Shown one piece after another: positions 1-12,806 of a stretch of 64,000 bases of DNA. A program made the translations under genes and the position numbers. The notes below the pieces were generated by a model. That model saw nothing but the letters and a program-made list of their open reading frames with translations. It made no database searches and was not told where the DNA came from. How positions within the stretch are numbered: the first letter of the stretch is position 1; every line of letters starts with the position of its first letter. The stretch spans positions 91,250 to 155,249 of the forward strand of contig LUCM01006188.1 in assembly GCA_008360955.1 (NCBI GenBank), given 5' to 3'. The DNA comes from Fasciolopsis buskii. Its lineage: Eukaryota; Platyhelminthes; Trematoda; Plagiorchiida; Fasciolidae.

Positions 1-17
1 TTCTGTCCTGGCTCTCG

Positions 18-323
18 TCTCACCTAACCCAAAGATCACAGGTGGTCTCCATTGACGGCATTACCTCCAATCCCGGACGTGTTGCTAGTGGCGTCATACA
101 GGGTAGCATACTTGGTCCCCTGCCATTCCTTATGTACATTAATGATGAACTAGGCTCAATATCTCTCGGCGTCCTTTTCCTGTTTGCTGATGACATCAAA
201 ATAGTTTACCCTCTTAAATCAAACGAAGTTAGTACTGCGGTTAGAGACATTTGTGCCGATTTGTCTGCCTTAGACGACTGGTGTACCTCCTGGATAACGC
301 GTTTCTCCGCCGATAACAGCTAA
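18..323 (+). pseudogene. Reverse transcriptase core fragment with FADD box
   Basis: The translated piece shows RT motifs in order: a Gly-rich segment ending SGVIQGSILGPLPFLMYIND (motif B: the QGS..GP..F pattern), then LFADDIKI, in which the two Asp are the metal-binding catalytic residues (motif C). A following helical stretch ends at a stop at 321-323. The normal reading resumes in another frame (about 345-480: a stretch like LGLNYSASLNFSEH, which matches the region after the palm in CR1-type RTs). The catalytic Asp pair is intact, but the protein is broken by this stop and by frameshifts. The start given is only where readable homology begins. Function in family: target-primed reverse transcription of the element RNA. 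Confidence 0.75.
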
Positions 324-568
324 GTACTCACATATAGGTGTACACTGCCTAAAGGTTCAATTTTGTTAAGTGGATCTCCTATTTTATGTGAACCCACAAT
401 CCGTGATCTTGGTCTCAACTATTCGGCCTCTAAATTTCTCAGAGCATGTAGTTATTCAGTCGGCTAAAGCTATGAGAAATGTAAGTCTGATTTTTCGCAC
501 AATGAAACTATCCGACAGCATCCTACGCATTTAAAAAACACGTTCGACCACTTCTTGAATGTGACACT

Positions 569-1051
569 TTGATATATTCCAGCATGTCAAAGTCGGACAG
601 GATCTCCGTTGAAAGTATTCAGAGACGCTCCACTAAGCAAGTGATTGGCTGGTCGACGTTTCTGAATTACAAGGAGCGCTGTCTAACCCTCAAACTTGAG
701 CCACTTTGGCTACGGCGACTGAAAATTAACCTGGCTATTCTGCATAACCTGGTGAATAGGCGCTCCTTCTCCACCGACCCACCCATGTTCTCGCCTGCCA
801 GCCCCTACCCTCTCCGTCATAGGTCCCTAACCATCCATACAGAAATCGCCAAATCCCCTTTAAGGTCGCATTTCTTTCTTGTTGTTTATGGCAAACTTTG
901 GAACAAACTTCCCATTAGCATTCAGTGCATACAGAACCAATCCAGTTTTAAGGCTGTCCTAAATACTTACCTAAATGTTACCCTAGCCCTTCATTTGACC
1001 AACACCCCTATCTCGGAAGAGCGTGCCTTTGAGTCAGCCATCAATTTTTAA
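569..1051 (+). pseudogene. C-terminal tail of the non-LTR reverse transcriptase
   Basis: An open stretch of 160 codons holds the thumb and C-terminal region of a CR1/Jockey-like RT. It begins YSSMSKSDRISVESIQRRST, matching the family pattern of an ES/SIQRRATK segment followed by Y.ERL..L.L..L..RR and a helical stretch. It continues through VVYGKLWNKLPISIQ and ends in a natural-looking stop at 1049-1051. That stop probably marks the end of the original ORF2, with the short stretch after it being 3' UTR. The piece is in a different frame from the catalytic core at 18-323. No endonuclease is seen here; in this class it is N-terminal. Confidence 0.7.
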
Positions 1052-2485
1052 ATACACAGCCCCTCCCCTGCTTTCCATAACACTCAATCTGAGGGCGCAA
1101 AAGAACCTAGTATACTAGTGCAATACGGACAACGCCGAAGATTAACCCTCGCTGATTGCTGAGTAAATGGAATAGTCGTAACCATTTTAAGGGGGGACTT
1201 ACCCCTGGCCCACCACTGGACCCAAAGCTTTCAGACCACTGTAATCTGCATCTGCGAAGATGTCGCAAGATGGGTAGGAGCGCGTTTCAAATAAGGATCA
1301 TAAAGCACAGGACTGACTGAGCCATATGCTCCACAGGGTGAAAGCAGCCGATGATTGCCGCACACGTCCCGTCAACGGAAACTACCCCATGCGCGTTTCA
1401 TGACAGTTGTCTGGTCCCTTTAATCTTCGTAAGAAACTGACTGTGATCACTTTTCCATTTTTTGTTCACTCACCTTAACACCAACTAGAACAAATTCCAG
1501 ACTGCCCCTCTCTCTGGCTCTTCTCCAGGCTCGCCAATGACCACAGATGCAACGCAAACTATCGCCGAAATCTCCACTCCATCCTTTGCGCTGGTTGCCT
1601 ACCCCGTTAGGAAGGTGCTGTCCTGATCTGACGCTCCAGTACCTGGCCGCGCGACCCTGGAACAAGTCAAGCCACGCTAATGACCGCCCCGGGTGCCTCA
1701 TATCAGGTGGACCATCACGAGTGTCCAAAATGTTACTATCGCTACTGAAATGCCGCACAACCCCCCAAACTCCAATACCCGTACCGCCACAGAATACCAT
1801 AGTCTCCAATATCAAACAAGGACAACAAAGGTCATTCATGGCTAGTGTATTTAAGGATTGATTGTAAATCTAACATGTACCCGTTTACTTCCCGCCACAC
1901 ATCACAATCCGCTCCCGGCCGCATAAGTCCAGTGACCATTTTTGTAATTTCCGTTGTCTCTCTTTCCGCAATTTTCCATATATTTTCGCCCCGTAAATTG
2001 TCTGATGCAACCTTGAAGGTTTCCTGCTGTTTCATTTTAAGCAATGTCTGACTACTGAATGTTGTTGATTAACATTCTCCATCCAACTCATATGATATCC
2101 AGTGTGATTTCGACTGTTCTCCATCCCGCTACTACATACATATTGCTCTTCACCTTTGCCATTTTACCCTCCTGATTTTTGTTGAACCCGGCCACTTATT
2201 AACACCCACCATTTCTTCCCAGCCAAATTATACGCCGGCGATGCGCACCTTTGATGCCTTTAAACATGGATTGACTCGCAGTCCGCGACTCACAGTCAGC
2301 CCCAGAAGGTTTCGGCGATGGATTATCTAGCTCTGATTTGAAGCCCAAAAACTCGCCATTAGCCCAGTTTATTGCAGGTTATGTTCATGAGAGCACAGAA
2401 ACTGCATCTTCACTACTAAATATTTATTTTACGATTTCGACTGCGCCATCTGTCTGTAAACTTGATCTTGGTTTGTGCATGACTC
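1052..2485. other. Spacer between two LINE copies, nothing firmly recognised
   Basis: The first part is probably the 3' UTR of the upstream LINE, and the last part may include the 5' UTR or a lost ORF1 of the downstream LINE. Open frames at 1547-1861 (+) and 1832-2044 (-) overlap on opposite strands and match no family I know. The - strand frame has a charged, coiled-coil-like composition, but that is not enough for a call. No promoter or RNA gene is seen. Confidence 0.4.
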
Positions 2486-3180
2486 TTGAATTTTGAGAAA
2501 TATACCCATCATTATCACAACTCCTTTCTAGCACACCGAACTAATCGGCACGAAGCTGGTTGCCTGCTTTACGTTAGGCATGTATTCTCCGTTTCCCTCC
2601 TCCGACAACCAGTGTTAGACATTTTGCCTGATACTTTGTGGCTCTCTTTCCGTATGCATAACTCTCTAGTGCACCTGAGATATGCTTACCAACCTCCAAC
2701 ATCAAACAACGTCAAGCCCCCCAACTCGTCTAGGCTTTCGAGTACGTTGCATCCATCCACGGGGAAGCGAAACTTGTACCTGGAGACTTTACCGCTCCCA
2801 TGATCTGTTGGTCCACCAAGGCTAATCCCTCGCACTTCTTTAACTTCGTTAGTGAAACCCGCATAGGGGGATGGATGCAGCGTTTCGCAAAACCCACCAG
2901 AGGAAATAAAATCCCTGACTCCGTATTCACCCACGGTCTCCCTAATGTTGACACATCCAAGCTAGATAAATTTCCTGGTAGGGACCGCAGGATGGGCTTC
3001 TGCTTTCTTCATATTCGTCCCAAAACCCAACCACCAGCAACCACTACCCACTCCGTCAGCATCTCTTATGAATTAGCACAATGGGTTGGTTTGGCTGACG
3101 CACTGCGATCTTTGACTGGTCTGACTTTTTTCTTTCATCTGGCTCACAAGAGGCTGACGACATCTTACATGCAGACTTAA
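2486..3180 (+). pseudogene. AP-type endonuclease domain of the LINE (two frames)
   Basis: In frame 2486-2803 there is HRTNRHEAGCLLYVRHVFSV, the segment typical of the middle of CR1-type APE endonucleases. In frame 2800-3180 comes GGWMQRF, then PTRGNKIPDSVFTHGLPNV, then a GRDRRM segment where the family has the active-site pattern SDH. The His and Ser of that catalytic SDH seem lost (GRD instead of GSD, R instead of H), so the enzyme would be dead even without the frameshift. In the family this domain nicks target DNA to prime reverse transcription. The true start is not visible. Confidence 0.7.
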
Positions 3181-3769
3181 ACTCGATTATCAAAACCTCA
3201 CTCTCCACACAACTCAACCCCGGTCAATGCGAATAATCAGAATCTGCAAACATGAAAGATTTTTAAACTGCAAAATACCTACACGCAAACCTTAGACTTC
3301 CCCTTATTACTGAGGATAAATCAACTCCAATACGACCTGCTTGCTGCATCCGAGAGCCAACTTTGTAAGCAGGACAAACTGTGTTTCGGCAATAAAATCC
3401 CGGCCCGCTTATGGCCAGACTTCTGCGGTCCCGCAATATTAGACAAAAATCTAGTACCCCTATGCATATTATACACAACAGTCAGCAGTTCAGTGATCCG
3501 AAGGAAGTTGCCCAGACTTTTAACTCACTTCACCTCAACCCTCATTACCAACATCGCCACAAATATACCCATCCTCCCTAGGCTAACAGATCAAACACTC
3601 GTCCATCTTAAAACAAAAAATAGAGAAGACTCTCGCCGTCATCGAACCGTCTTATCGACCTGGCTCAGACGATGTTCCCCCTGCCCAATTCCACTCCGGT
3701 AAACCCAATATTGCACATACGTTGTTTACCCCGTTTACTACCGCCATGTCAATCGGGGTATTGCACATT

Positions 3770-4680
3770 CGGCGGAAAGTATCCGTAATTGTTCCTCTCC
3801 ACAAAAATGGACCACTGTAAGACCTGCAAAACTACTGTCCAATAGACCAAACACGCATCCCGGCAAAACTTGTGAAGAGGATCGTCAAACCCAGATAATT
3901 GACATTCTCATGACCGACGACTTGACTGGTGAATCCCAGTATTGTTTTCTTGAGCGCGGATCTCGTGCCTTATGCTAATTCGCATTTTTATTCTGGTCAA
4001 TGTAAATGTCGATAAGAAAAAGGCCATTATAATCTTCCTTGGTCAAGGAGTTTCATCGTGTGCCTCATGAACTATCGTTGCCATACTTCAAATCATGTGG
4101 CTTGGCAGATCCGCTGTACTCTTGATTGAACTCCCACCTCTCTGGCTGCTCTCAAGTAGTCAGTATCAACGCAACCTTATCCAAATCACAGCCAATCACT
4201 AGTGGCGTAATGCATGGTAATGTCCTCGGCCCCTTACTATTCCTGCTTTACGTGACCGACATCTCTCGAGTAATACGCCACGGCACACCTTTCTTATTCG
4301 CTGATGACAGTAAGACATCTCAATCTTTCGAGCAACCTTCCTTACCCCACACCAGGGTCAGTATCATGGAGAATTCAAGCTCATTAGACGAGTGATGTGA
4401 GCAATGGGGCATGAAGTTCTCTGTCAATAAAAGAGCCGTTCTTGCCTGCACATGCCACAATGCCCCAGGGAGACTCCAAATACAAACCACACAGTGTGTT
4501 AAAGATGTAGTCTTACAATACTCCTCCTCATTCGGCTTCCGCGAGCAAGTTATTCGCCAAACCGCAAATGCAATCTGGACTAACGGCCTCATTGTTGAGA
4601 CAATTTGCACTCTAAAATGTAATCTGATGCTACGCAAATCACATTGTAAACCGCAACTGGAGTACTGCCGATAATTTTCT
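3770..4680 (+). pseudogene. Reverse transcriptase of the second LINE, fragmented
   Basis: From about 3781 the frames read VIVPLHKNGPL, then YCPIDQTRIPAKLVKRIVK (the motif region usually written YRPI.LTSI..K..E.II), then YCFLERGSRAL (the QYGF..GRS position). At 4126-4395 there is SGVMHGNVLGPLLFLLYVTD (motif B region) and FLFADDSKT, which retains both catalytic Asp. At 4411-4674 the remainder of the palm and thumb is readable (MKFSVNKRAVLAC). Stops and at least three frame changes interrupt it. It is the same type as the fragment at 18-323. Confidence 0.75.
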
Positions 4681-4960
4681 CGAACATGCTCAGAGTTGAT
4701 CGTGTTGCAACGGGAAAAGTACAACGAGCAGTCGTAAAGAAACTTCTTGGTCCAAAGTCAAAACTTAATTACATGGAACGATGCGGCCTGCTGTACCTTG
4801 ACCCCTTTGGTTAAGTCTTGTCAAACTTGATCTCATTTCTTTTCAAGCTCTTAAGGTCGCCAGCACACGGTTGCATACCCCACTGGATTTGCTAATGAGC
4901 GTTCTTAGTCCTTCAGAAACCGACTGTTTTCCCACTTTCCAAAGTGTCTTTTAGGCCATA

Positions 4961-7900
4961 GTTCTTCGCAACTTTTAATCTGCCATGTGGATTAGATTAC
5001 CGGGCCATGTCCCGTCTTGTCAAAGTCTAACACAATTCAGGATTATATTGTCTTAATTTTTCAGCGTATCCTCATTTCTAAGCTCAATTAGGAAAAATAT
5101 CAGTCTAGACCATGCTTTCGAAGGCCTAGACTTCTAGTTCAACTCAACTTAGGTACACAAAGCTGTGCCTCCTTATACCGTTTTCCTTCTAAGGACTATT
5201 GACACCAACGACTTGACCCGTATACCATCCGTCCTGCAGCTTCATTAAATAAAAGAATTAAATCAACAGAAATAGACTAAATAATGCCGCATTCCAACGT
5301 TTATTCCTATTCTCAACATGTGAACTTCCATGACCCTCCATTAACGGTCCTATTCTCTGCATTAGGTCATCACCGCAGAGCATGCTGACCATGACGACTA
5401 TCACAAAATCAACAGTAGTACTACGGAGTAGTTACAAACTGTTTTGCAGCTGAATTACTTTGCATCATAATGGCAAAGTTATCCCAGTACTACCCTGGTC
5501 ACTCTATCACACAAGTCTTTTATTATTAACCAGGACACCAGTTTGATGTAACACCAATAAACACTCCGACAGTTGGCTTAAGGCCAATTCAAATTAACCC
5601 TTTTTCCTGTCATAAATCCTAATTCTTACCTTGCTTTTTTACTTCTTTTTCCAATTTTTCATTCACGAAACCAGGATAATGTATCTGTTTCTCTACCGTT
5701 TATTAAGTACCATAACCCCAAGCTAGCACCCAAGTCAGCCTATTTCTCTCTTATGTTTTAGATCCCGCACCCAGGCTGTACGCGCTGCTATCAATCCCGC
5801 CCCTTAAGGGCAACTCCAAATCTTTTGGCTTCTTGCTGTTCCTAGGACGACGATAGTCAGATCTGGCGTTGCAGTAGTGGTCCGTTCAACCCAAAACAAG
5901 TGGTGATCCCCTTAGATACTCTTACTCAGGTGTATCTTCATCATTAGTCAAAAACAGTTATTACTGCCGGTGGAATGCCCAGTGTGCACATCAAAATTCC
6001 CCACACTTACTGCCATCCATGATCGAAAACTGCGACAAAAATGACAGCAAAGAGGACATCTTTGACTGGGGTGTTCAAAAACTTTACTTCTCATACAAAT
6101 GTTTCCTCCCTTGCATCTCTCAGTCCAATTTGCCACCAGTCGCATAAGGATGAAATCGGCAGCACTGGGAGTTCCATTTTCACTCTCTGCAAAACATTTC
6201 ATAAAACCTTGTTCTCCAGATGGTTCAGCAGGCTTGGTGATATTCCTTTGCCTTCTCCAGCAGTTTATCGGCCTTTTACTGCTGTTAATTGCGACTTCCT
6301 CATCCACCTTGCATAATGTTCTCCTTGTTTCTGACTGATTTCCATCCAATTATCATATCCCTACTGATCATTACCTCCTCAGCTTAGCTTTTCTGTTCAT
6401 CACGTAACGCCTTTGACAGTTGCTCATCTGACCAAATTTTGTCATCCGCCATTGAGCTACTGTCAAGTGCTGCACTAGCGATACACACATTTAGTGCACA
6501 TAATCATGAAATGATTTGCAGTTAGTTGCTCAAGAACAGCTCAAGAAAATACTGTATAATTTTGCAAAACAGATTGCACAGTTTTGAATTTTGTCTTGCA
6601 TTCTTGTGCGCTGCGTATTGCTTGCAAATTCTGATTGCGCCTTCCGAATAACCTACCGTAGTGTATATACCCATATGCTTCCTGATTTCCGTTATTCACA
6701 ATTCCTCCGCATCATCCATGCACAAATTTGATCTTGCCTGGCACATACCTCTCACAAATCGATAAATATACCGTATAGTTATTATTATCGGGTCAAAATC
6801 GTTCGTATTGCAAAGGGTAAATAATGGTAATGCGTTGTCCGATGATTTTGTAGAAGACATGTCAGTCGCTACACGACTTTTGCAATCAATTGGGCGGGGA
6901 AGACCGCATCGACTGACTGAATCACATACCGCGGATTCAGAAACCTTAGCGGGATTTATTTTTATCCGTTAGCAAGTAGCTCCATGAAATTTTTATTTGG
7001 CTTTAACATCGCAACTGGATCCAGATAAAAATTACTTTCTTTGTTTTTCTTTGAGTTCCCAGTTGCGTTTTTCATCCTCCAAACTAAACTTCACTCATTG
7101 TGATCCCCTAACGCTCTTTCAAGAAGGCCTGCAGGACCTCCCTGTGTGATGCTTCATGAAATAAAATTTTATTCTGGTCATATTATTGCCTCAATTACCG
7201 GAAGACCGGAAATTCCAACCCACTGCTATTTGTAACTAACTGAACAACAACATATTCCCTTTACCTATCGCAGTTCCGGAGGATCCAAGGATCTGCACAG
7301 ATCTGTGGGACCAAACTGTATACAGTCTTCTTACTGCTAAGCCTGCATTTTTATTAAATGTTCAAGCATTTTCGTGGACGACTTTGCACAACCGAACGTG
7401 GCCACAGAGTTTGTACTGAAGCAAGAATGACGGAGTGACCTTGTGACCTAATTGATGGACTAATGTTTCCCCAGTGTGACCTCTCCTAAGTGTCACGAAA
7501 ACAACGATAAGAACAGAAAACAAACGGCCGGCGATTATGAAGCGGATAATGACGCGGCGTTTGGACGTCAACGACGAGGCTTCGAATCTTTCAGGCACCG
7601 GTCAACTTCCCCATTAATCAGCTTCCTCTTGGCCGCGGCTTCCCTCCTGAAACGATATCCGCTGTTATTTCCTTAATAAAAGAAGTAAAAGGTAAAAGAA
7701 ATCAGATGATATCTCAGGTGGAACTTTCAAAGTTTTTCGACGACTTAAGCAAAAAATACAAAGAAAGGGAACTCGGATCAGTTAGTTCCCGTCGGGTAAA
7801 ATGAAAACTGGGAATGCTCAGAAGAAAACCATAGGAACTCACTACGGTGGAGTAGGTTTTTTGTCTCCAAAGCATTTTTACTGGTGTGTATACCGAGATT

Positions 7901-10900
7901 AAAATTTTAAGTTGCTTAATCAAGGATAGTGTCAACCAGCTGCCCGGGCTAAAGAATAATATGGACGGATGGCGCTGTACTGGACGCTACTCCAATTTCA
8001 TCTGAGGCCGTCTGACGCTCATTTTGGGAGGGATATCAGGTTTCGATACCAAAGGGCTATAGTTGGCTCTTTTTTATCTCACGCCTAGCCAAGTAATCTA
8101 CTTTAAGGTCGGTGGATGCGACCTTGTGCTTGCCAATTTGTTCGAAAGCGAGTGCTTTCCTCTGTAGCAGTAAACGCTCCCTAGTATGGACTTGAAAGTG
8201 CCGTTTAAAGGCTGTTCACGAGTATATGAAAGTAATCAAATTTCGATAGCCATGCAGAAAAGAATTGCTCATATGTTGAGTGCATCCATAGGCAAGACAT
8301 AGACGCGACCAACCATTCGGAATTAGAGACCCCTGAGCCTGTCTAACCCACCTACAGTCAGGCAATCCCTAAGTAAATGAAGGCTGTGATGCATACAAAT
8401 ACACTCAAGAGCCAGATTTAATAGCTGGTCGGAAGTCAAGGTAGGCGATCGGGAGGGGCTGCAGCCAATCAAACCTGTCTGAAGCAGCGGATAAAGCGTT
8501 CGGCTGCCAGTGTAAACGCTTTATCATGTCGTTGACAGCACGATGACAGACAGCGATACATAAGCGGAACCAGCGTAAACCTTAGAAGCTGGAATTCTAA
8601 TCGTGTTGCACAATCAGTCGTCACCGTGACAGGTTCACCATAAGGAGACACTCATGGTCCTGTGGCGTCTGATACTGCAGTTGCCGATCGTATGTTCCTA
8701 ATAGGAATAGCTTCTAGTGGACGGGTGGATTGGCCGACGATATTGAGTATATTACATGATCCTATCCACGGAAGAAAGAGAATTACAAAGTCCACGTGAA
8801 GCGCGATTTGTACCCCTTGTAGTTTATCCAAATAGAGCGACCGTTTGCCTATTACTCAAAGTCCGTTAGCTTTGAACACACGCAGTAGCAGGCGGCGGAA
8901 AACCGTCTGCATACCGAACCAAGCCAATATTTCATAATTTACTTTATTGTGGTGTGAATAGCCGAATGAGGTGAAAAATGTGGCACGCTAAATTCTGTTC
9001 GGCCCCATGGCAGCAGAGCGGCAAGGACGGTAGAGATGAGGTTGCGTCGCAAATTATAAGGCTTCGGAACGTGGCCAATCGAACTCTGCAGCAATGAGTC
9101 GTATGCCTTAGAAAATATCGCTCAGTTCTATGTCGGCACTTTGAGCTGCGACAACGATTCAAGATGCAAGATATTTAGCCAGTTAGGACCAACATGCTCA
9201 CAAAAAAGCGTAAGCCACGACATTAGCGGCAACAGAATCTTGTCGATTTGCCACCGCAAAATCGCCTAACGAAATCTAAAGGCCGCGGCTTACGTGGCAC
9301 ATGTTTTTCAGGTTGCCTATAAAAAGCGTAAATGAAAGGTTTATGTTTCTCAGGTAAACTGGAATGCCGCTTTTCTCGTACTTGTCCGGAGTGTCTCACC
9401 GTGCTATAAACACCTAGTTTTTCACGGTCAATAAAGGGTATCCTGATTCAGCCGGAAGCAGACAGCGAGAAAGAAAAGAGGGTGGCCGAACCTTTGAGAA
9501 GGACCCCTACCGAAGCCCAACGCCTTTTCTAAAAATTCGGTGGCTAAACGTAAGCTAGGTTTCCTGAACGTGAACTACTAGTTGTAACTGGGCCGGAGAA
9601 TCACCTTATGCTTTTTCTTGCAGCTGACGGCAGTTTTTATGCTTTTTCGCGATAGGTTTGTCATTTCCATGATCAATATAATGGATAAAATCGATGAACT
9701 GACGACCGTGTTGCCCAGTTACGTGGTTCCAGGTACCTTCCATCCTGCAGGTTGTTCAAATTCTCACTATTTGTTCCGCGGTCTCCAGTATAAGATTTCC
9801 TGAATTAATCCCAAGGCTTCAAGCAAAGACGTCCAAATGCATCTTTGACGACCTGAGGTCCAGTTATTCGACCGATTCATTGCTCTGTAAACCATTTTGC
9901 GATTCATAAATTATTGCTTAAGCATTTCGCAACATTTGCTGAATCCCTGGTGATTTGTGAGCAGTCAGCCGAACATTTCGTTATTCAATTTCAAGAGACT
10001 TTGTAACAATCGCACAATGATTCATACATGTGAACTCAGACACCAGCTGTTAAAAGAAAGCCAGAACGACCGACCGAACCGGCGAAACACCGCTCATCAT
10101 GAACGAAGTTACACTTGCTCCTCAAATTCTACATTCAAAAAGGTATATGCCATTCAGAGGGAAAGACCCGTTGTATTCGGAGAATGCGCCCTCAGTCCAA
10201 GTGCAGTGTAGCGACTACCAATGACGACGGTACGGAAGAAGAGGCCATCAAATGCTAACACAGAAGTCCACGATCGACACCAGTCACTGTCTTCATCAAA
10301 CTGACGAGTTTCCATGAGGAGTGAGATATGGGCCCCTAGTTGATACCGGAAAGTGAGGACTCACAAGTGGGAAGAAGGGGCTTCGAGTGATGTAGTCAGC
10401 TGTTCATAACAAGCCTGCTGCGGTGGGCGCCCATTAAGTCGGAGGTCGTAAAAAGCGCCTGGGCAATGCGTAGACAAAGTCCAGTCGAAAATCCAAAACA
10501 AGTGTGCTTCGTAAATTCATTTGTAAAAAGTTATAAAACTGAAGAAGTTAGCCCACCAGCAAAAAAGAGCCTCAAATATTTTTTCGTGGTCTCAAAACGA
10601 GAGTCGATATTATTGCGCGAGAAACTCCGCTTGTTTCACGCGGGTCCCAGAACATTCAGTGCAAAAAACGCCTGAGGAGTGCGATCAAACAAACTTCGAA
10701 GCAACTTTGAAGCACGTTTAAAATAAGACACCAAAGTTATTTCTGATGTAAAGATCTTAGGAATTCGGACGCGAACAAATGTTTTTCTGAGGGCTTTCCT
10801 CAACATTGGGTTACACCGGTCACCGTCCCATTCTACTTGATGAATCTATCACCCCCGTCCTACTGCAGTGCCATTGCGACTTTGGCAGTTTTGTGGTCTC

Positions 10901-11399
10901 CGATGGCAGCCCCTCTCTCTTCATACTAAACGCTTTGTATGCATTTGGTCCACTTCAATTAAGGGCACATCAAATGAACAACTCAGAGACATTACAGAGC
11001 ATTGTGAAAACAAAGACTGTATAGCAGTCCATCCGGCGGTACCAGATGCTGCTGGCGAGCCATGTTTCAGGGTCACTGGATGTTGTCATACAGCTGATGG
11101 GTGGATGCCTTGAGCGCAATAAATAAAGTGGAGGAAAAGAACATTAATGGCAGTTTTTTCTGGGACATCTCATTGGTGTTTGCAGTGGAAAGAAATGGAT
11201 AAACATTGGCTTTTTAGGGACCACCGCCTGATCCTCAACCCTCGGTCGTGCAGATGAGCGCCTACCACAGCAAAGCCCGACATTTTTACGAAATACACAC
11301 TGGGCAACCGATACCTTTCGTAACTCATAAAGAAAAATGAAGGCTTGCAAATTCCGCTGTAACCGCAATCAACGGCATGAACTAAAGCCGCCAATCCTT
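4961..11399. other. Long stretch with no recognised gene
   Basis: About 6.4 kb with only short, isolated open frames that overlap one another on both strands. The longest, on the - strand at 5948-6349, is Cys- and Ser-rich in its C-terminal half and matches no family I know. The last part (about 10200-11400) may be the 5' half (gag, protease, early RT) of the gypsy-like element that follows, because the basic frame 10466-10675 sits where such sequence would be, but I see no zinc knuckle or D[ST]G protease motif. No tRNA, rRNA or satellite array is seen. Confidence 0.4.
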
Positions 11400-11630
11400 G
11401 TAGCTAAGTTCTACCTCCCCTGTATTTTCCGCGGGTTTATACAACGGCTGGACGGAATGCTAGCCTGCCATAATATTATCCTAGGAACCACAAAAGAGGA
11501 CAATGATTCGCGGTTAAAATTCGTACTCACTCGGGTGACCCAAAGTAAAATCTCTATTAAGCCGAAAAAGCGAAAGTTCGGTGTGTCTGATTTGGTGTTT
11601 GTTGGCTTTGTAATCATTGCCACCGGTTGA
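11400..11630 (+). pseudogene. Gypsy-type reverse transcriptase fragment
   Basis: The open frame reads IFRGFIQRLDGML, which matches the gypsy pattern of APGIFQ..MD.ML before the catalytic box, then ACHNIILGTTKEDNDSRL, where the family has the YLDDI/HMDDI catalytic box followed by EEHD.RL. It goes on with ISIKPKKRKFGVSDLVFVGF, the very typical L.PEKC.FGVSEV.FLGH segment. The Asp pair of the catalytic box is lost (HNI where HMDDI is expected), so the copy is inactive. The frame then closes at a stop. Confidence 0.75.
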
Positions 11631-12806
11631 ATGCCACATCTCGAGCACTTACAAAAGCTTGTACGCATCAGATCACCAGGATTCAATCCAAACTGCGTTC
11701 ACCAACTAGATTTTGTAGTACTTCTCTTGATTCATCCTCAATTTTGCAACAAGAGCGCAACCGTGTTTCTCAGCTCAGTCAGCCGGTGAGTAGCAATAGG
11801 CCGACTAGTTTGAGACCGTGAATCAATGGCAATTAATAGGCCAACACCGGACCCATTTCTTCCGAACGAGCCCAAAACGCCGGTCACAAACGCATCAGTG
11901 TTGAAAGCTGGATAAGCGCTAGGAGAGAAATTCCAGGTATTTGCATCTTCCACTTATTCGATGGAGCAGAGCTGATATTCCAAGATTCGGAAAGCTCGGC
12001 CATTATTCTGGGTGCTGTGCGGTATTCACAGATGCTTAGTAAGTCTCTGGGCCGCAACCATCACTGATCACGAAGCTCAACATTACTGGTCAGTGCTAAC
12101 GAACCTGTCATCAAGTCTTCGGCAACCATGAGCCGAAGATGGAGTATCTCTTTGACAGCACACCACCATGACTTCATATCGACCCGCCAATGCGGTCCCA
12201 CAGCCTAACTTCTTGCTCTGGTACCCAAACTTGTTACCATGCAGAACAGTACGTCTTCGTTATGCCGGCTGCACTGATGTTGAGAGACGATTTGCGTAAG
12301 CTCACAAAGTGTCACTGCTTCCCGGCCAATTTAGCCGTTAATAATGGGTGGCACCTAGAGGCGAGGCGAAAATATCCACGGTTACTTTCATAGCGGAAAT
12401 ATATCAGTACAAAACCTTGTGAAGTACCATGTCTTGGTAATCGACTACCGCTTTGCAAACCAGTTATGGATGAGTTGCACGCCGGGTTGTTTCGGAAGGC
12501 AGCGGATGAATTCATTATTCTATAGGTCTGTTGTCAGCCAGAATTTAACGTCGATAGAAGCGAATCAGAAAAAAACTGTGAGTTTTGCCTTGACTAAGTT
12601 CACCTTCAACCAAAAAGCTGGAATCCATGGTCGGAGAGCTACGTTCATTAAAGAGGCATCCGCACAAACTTCTGTGGTCCATCCTCGAAATTTTAACACG
12701 CCTTCCTGCCGATGGAAATCCACTTCAAATGACCTGAGGGGCTTCGGCAAATACGCCGACCATGTCATTTGTGGTTTATGTTTTGAGAAAATGTTTCAGT
12801 CGTGAA

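Larger units (their letters stand above)
1..1051 (+). mobile_element. CR1/Jockey-like non-LTR retrotransposon, 3' part (decayed)
   Basis: This is the 3' half of a LINE cut by the window edge. It carries the middle and C-terminal parts of a reverse transcriptase, followed by the basic tail typical of CR1/Jockey-type elements. The reading runs through at least three frames: 18-323, about 345-570 with breaks, then 569-1051. The 5' end, including the endonuclease, lies outside the window. Just downstream (2486-4960) is a second element of the same broad class and orientation. The clade call rests on the order FADD box then a Leu/Arg-rich tail (ERCLTLKLEPLWLRRLKINL) and on resemblance to the downstream copy. 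I cannot separate CR1 from Jockey-like clades by eye. Confidence 0.75.
2486..4960 (+). mobile_element. CR1/Jockey-like non-LTR retrotransposon, nearly full ORF2 (decayed)
   Basis: A second LINE copy of the same class and orientation as the one at 1-1051. It has an AP-type endonuclease (about 2530-3040), a linker, a reverse transcriptase (about 3780-4400) and a damaged C-terminal region up to about 4960. The order endonuclease then RT is diagnostic of APE-type non-LTR elements. Many stops and frameshifts break it: the endonuclease alone lies in two frames and the RT in three or more. The heavy decay implies an old insertion. Both LINEs could come from one family, but they overlap only in the RT, so a direct alignment is needed. 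Confidence 0.8.

Noticed and set aside
1447..2051. ORF1 protein of the LINE
   Set aside because: Open frames on both strands overlap, and none shows an RRM, coiled coil plus zinc knuckle, or PHD finger. Cannot be supported.
5948..6349. A zinc-finger or gag gene on the - strand
   Set aside because: Cys and His are present but not spaced as CCHC or C2H2, and other frames overlap on the + strand. No support.
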